Assembly (NCBI GenBank): GCA_046328505.1
Contig: JAXLWL010000002.1
Location: forward strand, 2,232,001-2,296,000
Direction of reading: 5' to 3'
Origin: JBDHWG01 sp046328505
GTDB taxonomy: Bacteria > Chloroflexota > Anaerolineae > Epilineales > JAHCIE01
Length of the DNA: 64,000 nucleotides
The first letter of the stretch is position 1. Each line of letters opens with the position of its first letter. Positions 52,803 to 59,880 of the stretch are shown here, in pieces. Position numbers and translations under genes: made by a program. Under the pieces are notes generated by a model. The model ran no database searches, was not told the DNA's origin, and saw nothing but the letters and a program-made list of their open reading frames with translations.

Positions 52803-53393
52803 ATCAGCACGACAAGTCAGCGGATCAACGAGGAAATCCGCGCCAAGGAAGTTCGTTTGATCGATGATACTGGCAAGCAGCTCGGCATCTTCCCCGTCCG
52901 AGAAGCCATCCAGATGGCGCGGGACAAGGGCCTCGACCTTGTCGAAGTCGCGCCGAACGCCGTCCCGCCGGTATGCAAGATCCTCGATTACGGCAAGTAT
53001 GCCTTCGAGCAGGCCAAGCGTGACCGCGACGCCCGGAAGAAGCAGAAGACGGTTGAGGTAAAGACGCTCCGTCTGCGCCCCAAGACCTCGGACTACCACG
53101 AAGGGTTCAAGGTGAAGCAGGCACGGCAGTGGCTCCTCGACGGCGCTAAAGTCAAGGTGATGATCCAGTTCCGCGGGCGCGAGCTCGTTGTATCCGCCGA
53201 GCCGGCGCGCAAGCAGCTCGCCGAGGTGGCTCAGGCGCTTAGCGATATCGCCACCATCGAGCAGATGCCGGACATCGAAGGCAAGACGATGCACATGCTT
53301 CTGACGCCCACGGCGCAGAAGCCGGCCAAGGAAGCGCGCGAGCCCCGCGAGGTCAAGGAAGTTCGCGAGCCGAAAGAGGCAGCGCCCCGGTAG
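52803..53393 (+). CDS. infC: Translation initiation factor IF-3, ATC start codon
   Basis: A 196-residue IF-3. The N-terminal domain begins RINEEIRAKEVRLID, and the C-terminal domain has KVKVMIQFRGRE; the tail is rich in Lys/Glu/Pro repeats. The in-frame TGA at 52794-52796 leaves no ATG, GTG or TTG before the conserved RINEEIR, so ATC 52803 must be the start, with GGTGA 6 bases upstream. TTG 52857 would remove 18 conserved residues. IF-3 discriminates against such codons; in E. coli an AUU start gives autoregulation, and the same logic is expected here. It is the first gene of infC-rpmI-rplT. Confidence 0.94.
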   Translation: MSTTSQRINEEIRAKEVRLIDDTGKQLGIFPVREAIQMARDKGLDLVEVAPNAVPPVCKILDYGKYAFEQAKRDRDARKKQKTVEVKTLRLRPKTSDYHEGFKVKQARQWLLDGAKVKVMIQFRGRELVVSAEPARKQLAEVAQALSDIATIEQMPDIEGKTMHMLLTPTAQKPAKEAREPREVKEVREPKEAAPR

Positions 53394-53531
53394 ATGGGCG
53401 TAAGACCGGCAGCGGCGAACGCATCTGACTGAGGACTATCTGTAGCTATTATCACCCTGTTTGGGTGTTATTCCTGTTGCCCCGGCTGCGATATGTTGCC
53501 GCGCCGGAAACGCGTGTGAGTGGAGGATTGA

Positions 53532-53738
53532 GTGCCTAAGATTAAGACCCATAAGTGTACGCAGAAGCGCTTCAAGGTCACCGGCACCGGCAAGATCTTG
53601 CGTACCAAGATCGGCAAGAGCCACCTGCGCCGACAAAAGCCAGGGCGTGTCAAGAACCTGTTCGACACGTACATGGAAGTCGACTCGCCAGGCGCCAAGA
53701 AGCGCATTCGCCGCCTCGCCCCATACCTCAAGGCCTGA
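53532..53738 (+). CDS. rpmI: 50S ribosomal protein L35
   Basis: A 68-residue L35. PKIKTHKCTQKRFKVTGTGK and the basic GKSHLRRQKPGRVKNL are canonical; the initiator Met is followed by Pro. GTG 53532 has GGAGG 5 bases upstream. A weak hairpin CACCC/GGGTG lies in the 138-base gap after infC (53456-53472), possibly linked to L20 control. It is the second gene of the operon. Confidence 0.97.
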   Translation: MPKIKTHKCTQKRFKVTGTGKILRTKIGKSHLRRQKPGRVKNLFDTYMEVDSPGAKKRIRRLAPYLKA

Positions 53739-53761
53739 TCGCGGAGAGTTTCTCACCGTGG

Positions 53762-53893
53762 GATGGCCGCCCGCAGGCGGCCATCTGCTTGTGGCGAGGT
53801 CATCATTCTATCGAAAGCGGCCGGGTAGCAAGCCCGGCGCCCCCGCGAAAGTACTGGGGGCCAGGCTGTCAGGCGGGTACGTGGACACCCGCC
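53762..53893 (+). promoter_or_regulatory. Structured rpmI-rplT intergenic RNA
   Basis: Three hairpins fill the 192-base gap. The first is a perfect 10-bp stem GATGGCCGCC/GGCGGCCATC (53762-53785). The second has CCCCC/GGGGG (53840-53844/53856-53860) extended by AGCC/GGCT. The third is GGCGGGT/ACCCGCC (53872-53878/53887-53893). A gap this long and structured between L35 and L20 genes suggests an L20-binding control site or an RNA-processing site. Confidence 0.55.
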
Positions 53894-53930
53894 GACGCCA
53901 TTCGCCGCATACAGCGGCCAGGAGGTCAAA

Positions 53931-54299
53931 GTGCCACGAGTGAAAGGTGGGCCACACGCCCACTCCCGACACCGAAAAGTTCTTACCGCGACGAAGGGCC
54001 AGTACAGCGGCCGCCATCGCCTCTACAAGACGGCGAATGAGGCGCTGCTGCACTCGCTCGAGTACGCGACACGCGACCGCAAGCGCAAGAAGCGCGACTT
54101 CCGCCGCCTGTGGATCCAGCGCATCAACGCAGGCGCTCGCCTCAGCGGCTTGAGCTATAGCCAGTTCATGCACGGCCTCTCGATTTCGGGCATTACCCTT
54201 GACCGCAAGGTATTGGCCGACCTTGCGGTCGCGGATCCCACCACCTTCGCAGGTCTGGTGGAGACGGCCAAGGGCGCCGTGCAGACAGCGAAAGCGTAA
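53931..54299 (+). CDS. rplT: 50S ribosomal protein L20
   Basis: A 122-residue L20. PRVKGGPHAHSRHRKVL at the N terminus and RRLWIQRINAGARLSGLSYS in the middle are canonical. L20 binds 23S rRNA early in 50S assembly and in known systems represses its own operon by binding mRNA structures. GTG 53931 has GGAGG 5 bases upstream, the same arrangement as rpmI. A strong terminator follows at 54319. Confidence 0.97.
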   Translation: MPRVKGGPHAHSRHRKVLTATKGQYSGRHRLYKTANEALLHSLEYATRDRKRKKRDFRRLWIQRINAGARLSGLSYSQFMHGLSISGITLDRKVLADLAVADPTTFAGLVETAKGAVQTAKA

Positions 54300-54318
54300 C
54301 CTCGGATTAGGGAACTCA

Positions 54319-54345
54319 GGGGCGCCCCGACAGGCGCCCCTTTTT
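54319..54345 (+). terminator. Intrinsic terminator of the infC-rpmI-rplT operon
   Basis: GGGGCGCC (54319-54326) pairs with GGCGCCCC (54333-54340), loop CCGACA, followed by TTTTT (54341-54345). It is 19 bases after the rplT stop. Confidence 0.93.
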
Positions 54346-54360
54346 GCTGTTTGGTTGCTT

Positions 54361-55158
54361 ATGTTGACTTCAATCCACAACCCACGCGTCCGCGCCGTCC
54401 GCGCCCTCCTCGACCGCCGCCGCGCGAGAGAGGAGGAGCGGCGCTTCGTCGCCGAGGGCGTCCGGCTCATTGAAGCCGCGCTCGACGCCGGTGTGCGGCC
54501 GGCGGCTGCGTTCTACGCCGCCGAGCTAGTGCAGAGCGAGCGTGGGCGAGCGCTGGTCGCGCGCCTACGCGCCCTGACTGAAACCGTCGAGGTCAGCGCC
54601 GGAGTGATGGATGAGATGAGCGACACGGAAACGCCCCAGGGCGTCGTCGCGGTGTTGCCCTTCCTGGACTCGGCTTCCCTGCGGCGCAACGCGGACGGGA
54701 ACGCGCCCCTCGTCCTTGTGGTGGACGGCGTGCGCGACCCTGGCAACCTGGGTACACTCCTCCGAAGCGCCGCCGCGGTGGGTGTCAGCGAAGTGCTGCT
54801 CGCGCCGGACACCGTCGACCTGTACAACCCGAAGGCTGTGCGCGCGGGCATGGGCGCTCACTTCGTCGTCCCGGCCGAGGCGCTGCCCTGGGCCGAGCTT
54901 ACGGCGCGGCTGGCCGGCCTGGTGGTGCGCGTCGCGGCGGCAGAAGCGCGGCAGGCGTATGACGCGGTCGACTGGACGGTTGGATCGGCGCTCATCATCG
55001 GGGGCGAAGCCGAGGGCGCGAGCGCCGAGGCGCGGCGCATCGCTCAAGAGCATGTCGTGATTCCGATGCGCAGTGGCGTCGAGTCGCTGAACGCGGCGAT
55101 GGCGGCAACGGTCATCCTGTTCGAAGCCCAGCGCCAGCGCCGGGTGAGCCAGCGTTGA
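54361..55158 (+). CDS. SpoU/TrmH-family RNA 2'-O-methyltransferase
   Basis: A 265-residue SPOUT methyltransferase. An N-terminal substrate-binding domain (about 1-100, starting TSIHNPRVRAVRALLDRR) precedes the knotted catalytic domain with DGVRDPGNLGTLLRSAAA (motif 1), IGGEAEGAS (motif 2) and VIPMRSGVESLNAAMAATVILFE (motif 3). Such enzymes methylate ribose of 23S rRNA or tRNA; the close link to rplT and ileS fits an rRNA target, and relatives beside rplT are often annotated as 23S rRNA methyltransferases. ATG 54361 lies 16 bases after the rplT terminator T-run, with no clear Shine-Dalgarno, so some read-through or a start site nearby is required. Confidence 0.93.
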   Translation: MLTSIHNPRVRAVRALLDRRRAREEERRFVAEGVRLIEAALDAGVRPAAAFYAAELVQSERGRALVARLRALTETVEVSAGVMDEMSDTETPQGVVAVLPFLDSASLRRNADGNAPLVLVVDGVRDPGNLGTLLRSAAAVGVSEVLLAPDTVDLYNPKAVRAGMGAHFVVPAEALPWAELTARLAGLVVRVAAAEARQAYDAVDWTVGSALIIGGEAEGASAEARRIAQEHVVIPMRSGVESLNAAMAATVILFEAQRQRRVSQR

Positions 55159-55164
55159 CGCGTG

Positions 55165-55194
55165 TTAAGTGTTACAGTGGATTTGTGCTATCAT
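55165..55194 (+). promoter_or_regulatory. Promoter of ileS
   Basis: TTAAGT (55165-55170) and TATCAT (55189-55194) are 18 bases apart with TGC before the -10 (extended -10). The leader to ATG 55231 is about 30 bases and holds only a small GGCGAA/TTCGCC hairpin, so no T-box is present. Confidence 0.6.
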
Positions 55195-55230
55195 TACTGG
55201 ACGGCGAATTTCGCCTGAGGAGTGAGAGGC

Positions 55231-58200
55231 ATGTTTCAGCCGGTTAGCCCTAAAGTAGATTTTCGAACACTGGAGTTCGAAACCCAGGAGTTCTGGAAGA
55301 AGAACGACACCTTCAAGCGCAGCCTGGAGATCCGCAAGGACGCGTCCCGATTCGTGGTGTATGAAGGCCCGCCCACGGCCAACGGCATGCCCCACTACGG
55401 CCACGTCCTGACGCGCGTGTTCAAAGATATTATCCCGCGTTATCAGACTATGAAGGGCAAGTACGTCCTGCGCAAGGGCGGCTGGGACACCCACGGGCTG
55501 CCGGTCGAGATCCAGGTCGAGAAGAGCCTGGGCCTGCGCAACAAGCAGGACGTCGAGGCGTTCGGCATCGCGCGCTTCAACGCCCTGTGCCGCGAGAGTG
55601 TCTTCAACTACATCCGCGAGTGGATCGAGATGTCGGATCGGCTCGGCTTCTGGTTCGACCTGGAGCACGCCTACATTACCCTCGACCCGGATTACATGGA
55701 GACGGTGTGGTGGATCCTCAAGAACTTCTGGGATCGTGACCTCATCTACCAGGGCTTCAAGGTCGTGCCGTACTGCACGCGCTGCGGCACGGCCCTCTCC
55801 AGCCACGAGCTGGCGCTCGGCTACTCCGAGGCCACGGACCCGTCGGCGTACGTCAAGTTCCCGGTCAAGGACGCGGCGAACACCTACTTCCTCGTGTGGA
55901 CGACGACACCCTGGACGCTCCCCGGCAACGTCGCAATCGCCGTTGGCGAAGACCTGGACTACGTCGTGGTTCAGCAGGGCAACGACCGCCTCATCCTGGC
56001 CGAAGCGCGGCTCGACGCGGCGCTCGACGGCGAATACACCGTGTTGCAGCGCATGAAGGGCAAGGACTTGCTCGGCAAGCGCTACACGCCGCTGTTCACA
56101 TTCCTGCCGGTCGACAAGGACTACGCCTACGTCGTCGCCGGCGACTTTGTCAGCACCGAGGATGGCTCAGGCATCGTCCACATCGCGCCGGCGTTCGGCG
56201 CGGATGACATGGACGTCGGCAAGAAGTACGACCTCCCGGTTCTGATGACCATCAATCCTGAAGGCCGCTTTCTCGACGCCGTGAAGCCCTGGGCGGGGTT
56301 GTGGGTCAAAGACGCCGACCCGCACATCGAGCACGAGCTCCAGCACCGCGGGCTGCTCTACAAGAGCGGCACGTACACCCACACCTACCCGTTCTGCTGG
56401 CGCTGCGGCACGCCGCTCCTGTACTACGCCCGCGACACGTGGTATATCCGCACGACTCAGTTCAAGAATGAGCTTCTCGCCAACAACGACAAAGTCAACT
56501 GGGTGCCGGAGCACATCCGGCGCGGCCGCTTCGGCGAGTGGCTGGCCAACAACGTCGACTGGGCGCTGAGCCGCGACCGGTTCTGGGGAACGCCGCTGCC
56601 CCTGTGGGAGTGCGACAATCCAGAGTGCGACGAGCGCGTGTTCGTCGGCTCGCGGGCGCAGCTTAGCGAGCACGCCGGGCAGAACCTGGCGCGGCTCGAC
56701 CTACACCGGCCGGAAGTCGACGACGTGACGTGGCGCTGCAAGAAGTGCAATCACGGTAAGATGCGCCGCGTCCCCCAGGTCATCGACGTGTGGTTCGACT
56801 CGGGAGCAATGCCCTACGCCCAGTGGCACTACCCGTTCGAAAACAAGGATATGTTCGAGGAGCAGTTCCCGGCCGACTACATCTGCGAGGCGATCGACCA
56901 GACCCGTGGCTGGTTCTACACCCTGCACGCCGAAGGGACGCTCCTGTTCAACAGCCCGGCCTTCAAGAACTGCCTCGTGCTGGGCCACGTCCTGGCCGAG
57001 GACGGCACCAAGCTGAGCAAGTCGAAGGGCAACTATATTCCGCCCATCGAAATCATCAACGATTTCGGCGCGGACGCCACGCGCTGGTACTTCTTCAGCA
57101 AGCCCGCCTGGGCGCCCGGCCGCTTCGACCCAGACCAGGTCGGCGAGATCATCCGCAAGTTCATGCTGACGCTGTGGAACACCTACAGCTTCTTCGTGAC
57201 CTACGCCAACCTCGACGGCTGGAAGCCGGATGGCCGCGCGCCCGAAGATGCTCAGCTGTCTGACCTCGACCGCTGGCTGCTGGGCGAGCTGCACGAGCTT
57301 GTCACGACCGTCGACGAGAGCCTGGCGACATACCAAATCCACGTCGGCGCGCGCGCCATGAGCGAGTTCGTGGACAGCCTCTCTAACTGGTACGTCCGCC
57401 GCTCGCGCCGCCGCTTCTGGAAGAGCGGCTCGGCCGACGCCGACAAGGACGCGGCCTACATCACCCTGTATACCGCCCTGACGACGCTGACTCAGGTTCT
57501 CGCTCCGTACATGCCGTTCCTCGCCGAGGTGCTGTATCAGAACCTCGTGCGTTCGGTTGACGCGAATGCGCCCGAGTCGGTCCATCTCACAGACTGGCCG
57601 ACGCCGCGGGCGGCGTGGCAGAACGACAACCTGGTCGAGGGAATGCGCCTGACGCAGCGTCTGGCCTCAATCGGGCACGCCGCTCGCAACAAGGCCGCCA
57701 TCAAGGTGCGCCAGCCCCTGGGCGAAGCCATCGTGGCCGTGCGAACGCCGAGTGAGGCCGCAATCGTCGGGTCACAGGCGGAGCTACTGGCCGACGAGTG
57801 GAACGTCCAGAAGGTCAGCACCAGCGGCGAAAGCGAGCTGGTCAACTACCGCGTCCGCGTCAACCCGGCGCGGCTCGGCCCCAAGTGGGGCAAGCGCCTC
57901 CCCGCCATCCGCCAGGCCGTCGAGGCCTCGGACGCGTCGACGCTGGCCCACAGCCTGCGCGCCAGCGAGCCTGTCACCGTCCAGGTAGACGGGGAAACCA
58001 TCGAGTTGCTGCCGGAAGAGATGAACGTCGAGGTCATGGAGCGGCCCGGCTACACCGCGGTCGAAGAGGGTGGCATGGTCGTCGCCCTCGACACAACCAT
58101 CACCGACGAGCTTCGCCGTCTCGGCCTGGGGCGCGAGCTTGTGCGCCGCATCAATGCCATGCGCAAGGACGCGGGGTTCGAGATCGCCGACACCATCGAT

Positions 58201-58374
58201 ACCTACTATCAAGCCGACCCAGAGATGGTATCCATCATCACAGAGCAGGCCGAGGCTATTGCCGGTGAGACCCTGAGCGCGGCAATCCGCGCGGCTGCGC
58301 CGCCGCCCGGCGCGTACACCGAGAGCTTCGCAGTGGACGGGCACACGCTGACGCTTGGCCTGGTGCGCCACTGA
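55231..58374 (+). CDS. ileS: Isoleucyl-tRNA synthetase
   Basis: A 1047-residue class I synthetase. The HIGH motif is HYGH (55-58) in GPPTANGMPHYGH, KMSKS is KLSKS (594-598) in TKLSKSKGN, and the editing domain (about 190-400) contains TTTPWTLPGNVA. Cysteine pairs at CTRCG, CWRCG, CDNPEC and CKKC suggest bound zinc. The C-terminal half has the anticodon domain and a DUF5915-like tail. HYGH and the tail resemble the IleRS2 (eukaryote-like) type. ATG 55231 has AGGAG 8 bases upstream; GTG 55222 is less likely. It is followed by the DksA/TraR-like gene. Confidence 0.96.
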   Translation: MFQPVSPKVDFRTLEFETQEFWKKNDTFKRSLEIRKDASRFVVYEGPPTANGMPHYGHVLTRVFKDIIPRYQTMKGKYVLRKGGWDTHGLPVEIQVEKSLGLRNKQDVEAFGIARFNALCRESVFNYIREWIEMSDRLGFWFDLEHAYITLDPDYMETVWWILKNFWDRDLIYQGFKVVPYCTRCGTALSSHELALGYSEATDPSAYVKFPVKDAANTYFLVWTTTPWTLPGNVAIAVGEDLDYVVVQQGNDRLILAEARLDAALDGEYTVLQRMKGKDLLGKRYTPLFTFLPVDKDYAYVVAGDFVSTEDGSGIVHIAPAFGADDMDVGKKYDLPVLMTINPEGRFLDAVKPWAGLWVKDADPHIEHELQHRGLLYKSGTYTHTYPFCWRCGTPLLYYARDTWYIRTTQFKNELLANNDKVNWVPEHIRRGRFGEWLANNVDWALSRDRFWGTPLPLWECDNPECDERVFVGSRAQLSEHAGQNLARLDLHRPEVDDVTWRCKKCNHGKMRRVPQVIDVWFDSGAMPYAQWHYPFENKDMFEEQFPADYICEAIDQTRGWFYTLHAEGTLLFNSPAFKNCLVLGHVLAEDGTKLSKSKGNYIPPIEIINDFGADATRWYFFSKPAWAPGRFDPDQVGEIIRKFMLTLWNTYSFFVTYANLDGWKPDGRAPEDAQLSDLDRWLLGELHELVTTVDESLATYQIHVGARAMSEFVDSLSNWYVRRSRRRFWKSGSADADKDAAYITLYTALTTLTQVLAPYMPFLAEVLYQNLVRSVDANAPESVHLTDWPTPRAAWQNDNLVEGMRLTQRLASIGHAARNKAAIKVRQPLGEAIVAVRTPSEAAIVGSQAELLADEWNVQKVSTSGESELVNYRVRVNPARLGPKWGKRLPAIRQAVEASDASTLAHSLRASEPVTVQVDGETIELLPEEMNVEVMERPGYTAVEEGGMVVALDTTITDELRRLGLGRELVRRINAMRKDAGFEIADTIDTYYQADPEMVSIITEQAEAIAGETLSAAIRAAAPPPGAYTESFAVDGHTLTLGLVRH

Positions 58375-58467
58375 GACCAACACAGCCGGCTGCGCGGGTG
58401 GGCAGCACCGTCGATTTCGCCGTCCACCCGCTCCGCCGGAGCCTCCGAAGAAGGAGAGTAACCCGAA

Positions 58468-58848
58468 ATGCAGCAATCACCGTTAAGCGCTGAACAGATG
58501 CAGCATTACCGCGAGCTGCTTCTGGCTGAAAAGCGTCAGATTGAAACCGAGCTACGGCGACGCCTTGAGGAGTTCGAGCAGCTGACCGACAACAGCGACA
58601 AGGCGGGCCACTTCGGCGACCAGGGGGACGAAGCGACGGACATCTTCGAGCAGGAGAAGAACCTGGCTCTGCGCGATGGCATGGACCGCCAGCTCGCCAA
58701 GATAAGCCACGCTCTGGCGCGCATCGACCAGGGGACGTACGGCCTGTGCGAGGTGTGCGGCAAGGCCATCGATCCGGAGCGGTTGGACGCGTTCCCCTCG
58801 GCAACGACGTGCATTCAAGACGCACGAAAGGTACAGAGTGAGCGATAA
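58468..58848 (+). CDS. DksA/TraR-family protein with an incomplete zinc finger
   Basis: A 126-residue coiled-coil protein. Two helices (about 8-80) precede a C4-type finger beginning CEVCGKAI, but the second pair reads TTCIQDARK: the fourth cysteine is Asp. DksA/TraR proteins enter the RNA polymerase secondary channel and alter initiation with or without ppGpp. Members lacking cysteines are known, so loss of zinc need not abolish function. The gene overlaps lspA by 11 bases, an arrangement (dksA-like plus lspA after ileS) seen in several bacteria. Confidence 0.88.
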   Translation: MQQSPLSAEQMQHYRELLLAEKRQIETELRRRLEEFEQLTDNSDKAGHFGDQGDEATDIFEQEKNLALRDGMDRQLAKISHALARIDQGTYGLCEVCGKAIDPERLDAFPSATTCIQDARKVQSER

Positions 58849-59407
58849 TCGTAGCTCGTTGTTAGGCACGGGGCGGCGGCAGACATTCCTGGTCGCCCTG
58901 ATCGTGCTGATTCTCGATCAGTTCAGTAAGTGGCTGGTGGTGAGCAACATCCCGGTCGGCGTGGAGTGGGCGCCTGTCTCATGGCTCGCCAACAGCCTGG
59001 TTCTCACCCACACCACCAACACCGGCGCGGCTTTTGGGCTCGCCCCCGACGCCGGCTGGATCTTCGTCGTCATTGCCGTGATCGTGGTGCTAGGCATCAT
59101 CTTCTACTACGACAAGCTGCCGACGGATCACTGGATGGTGCGCGTGGCATTGGGGCTGTTGCTAGGCGGGTCGATTGGCAATCTGATTGACCGGCTCACA
59201 CGCGGCTCAGTGGTGGACTTCATCGACCTGCGCATCTGGCCGATTTTCAATGTCGCCGACTCCGCCATCGTCGTCGGCGTCTTCATCCTGTTCTACTATC
59301 TCCTCAAGGAGGAGAAAGCCATCAAGCGCCGCGCAGCAGCAGCAGCAGCCCAGGCAGAAACGGCTCCATCCACCGCCGACGCCGACGAGACACACTCGCA
59401 AGGCTGA
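58838..59407 (+). CDS. lspA: Lipoprotein signal peptidase (SPase II)
   Basis: A 189-residue inner-membrane aspartic peptidase with four helices. It cleaves prolipoproteins before the modified cysteine. The catalytic aspartates are D118 in NLIDRL and D141 in NVADS; TNTGAAFG is also conserved. GTG 58838 overlaps the DksA/TraR-like gene by 11 bases. The C-terminal Ala-rich tail (residues 160-189) is outside the enzyme core. The lipoprotein at 592-2520 is one probable substrate. Confidence 0.96.
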   Translation: MSDNRSSLLGTGRRQTFLVALIVLILDQFSKWLVVSNIPVGVEWAPVSWLANSLVLTHTTNTGAAFGLAPDAGWIFVVIAVIVVLGIIFYYDKLPTDHWMVRVALGLLLGGSIGNLIDRLTRGSVVDFIDLRIWPIFNVADSAIVVGVFILFYYLLKEEKAIKRRAAAAAAQAETAPSTADADETHSQG

Positions 59408-59518
59408 GCGATTGCTGTCGCAGCCGCTGGCTATGCAGGTACAAAGTGCAGCGAGGCTTGAGGAGCTACTTCTCCTCTTTGTCCTCCGCGCCTATGTAGC
59501 AACCCCATCTTGGCAGCG

Positions 59519-59809
59519 TTAGCGCTGGGGACGTCGGACGCGGATCCCGGTTTCCGGGGGCTGACGTCGTACCCAGCGCAGGTATTTTCGGACTTCAGGG
59601 CGGTCGCGCAGCCGATCGACGGACGCAAGGTCGAGCAGCTCGGCGTTGGAGAAGAGGACGTGAATCTGGCGGTGGCACGCCGGACAGAGGAGGGCCAGCG
59701 GCCCGCCCTTCCCGCCCTCGCTCAGCGGCACAAGATGGTGACGGGTGACCCGAATCGGGGAGCGCCCGCACAGCTCACACGTTCCCAGTTCTGTCTGCGA
59801 AGATGCCAT
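59519..59809 (-). CDS. HNH endonuclease-like small protein
   Basis: A 96-residue HNH protein. CELCGR, RHHLVPLSEGG and LLCPACHRQIHVLFSN give the two CxxC zinc pairs and the catalytic His and His/Asn residues (RHHLVP, HRQIHVLF). ATG 59809 is chosen because a TATAAT box lies 7 bases upstream, which would make the mRNA leaderless; the longer frame to 59974 crosses the promoter and the start region of the S9 peptidase. Small stand-alone HNH proteins of this kind occur widely; a role in DNA processing or defence is possible, but the target is unknown. Confidence 0.82.
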   Translation of the reverse strand: MASSQTELGTCELCGRSPIRVTRHHLVPLSEGGKGGPLALLCPACHRQIHVLFSNAELLDLASVDRLRDRPEVRKYLRWVRRQPPETGIRVRRPQR

Positions 59810-59815
59810 ACGGAG

Positions 59816-59839
59816 ATTATAGCCACCCCAGGAACCCGC
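59816..59839 (-). promoter_or_regulatory. -10 box before the HNH gene, leaderless
   Basis: On the minus strand TATAAT (59816-59821) ends 6 bases before ATG 59809, so transcription should start at or near the ATG. The -35 region is weak (TTACAG, 17 bases upstream). Confidence 0.55.
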
Positions 59840-59880
59840 TGTAACTCCGGCAGCGATCGGAGACAGTAGAGGAGACGACG

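Noticed and set aside
55159..55230. T-box before ileS, as metG has one
   Set aside because: The leader is only about 30 bases from the predicted start and contains no TGGNACCGCG core or terminator.
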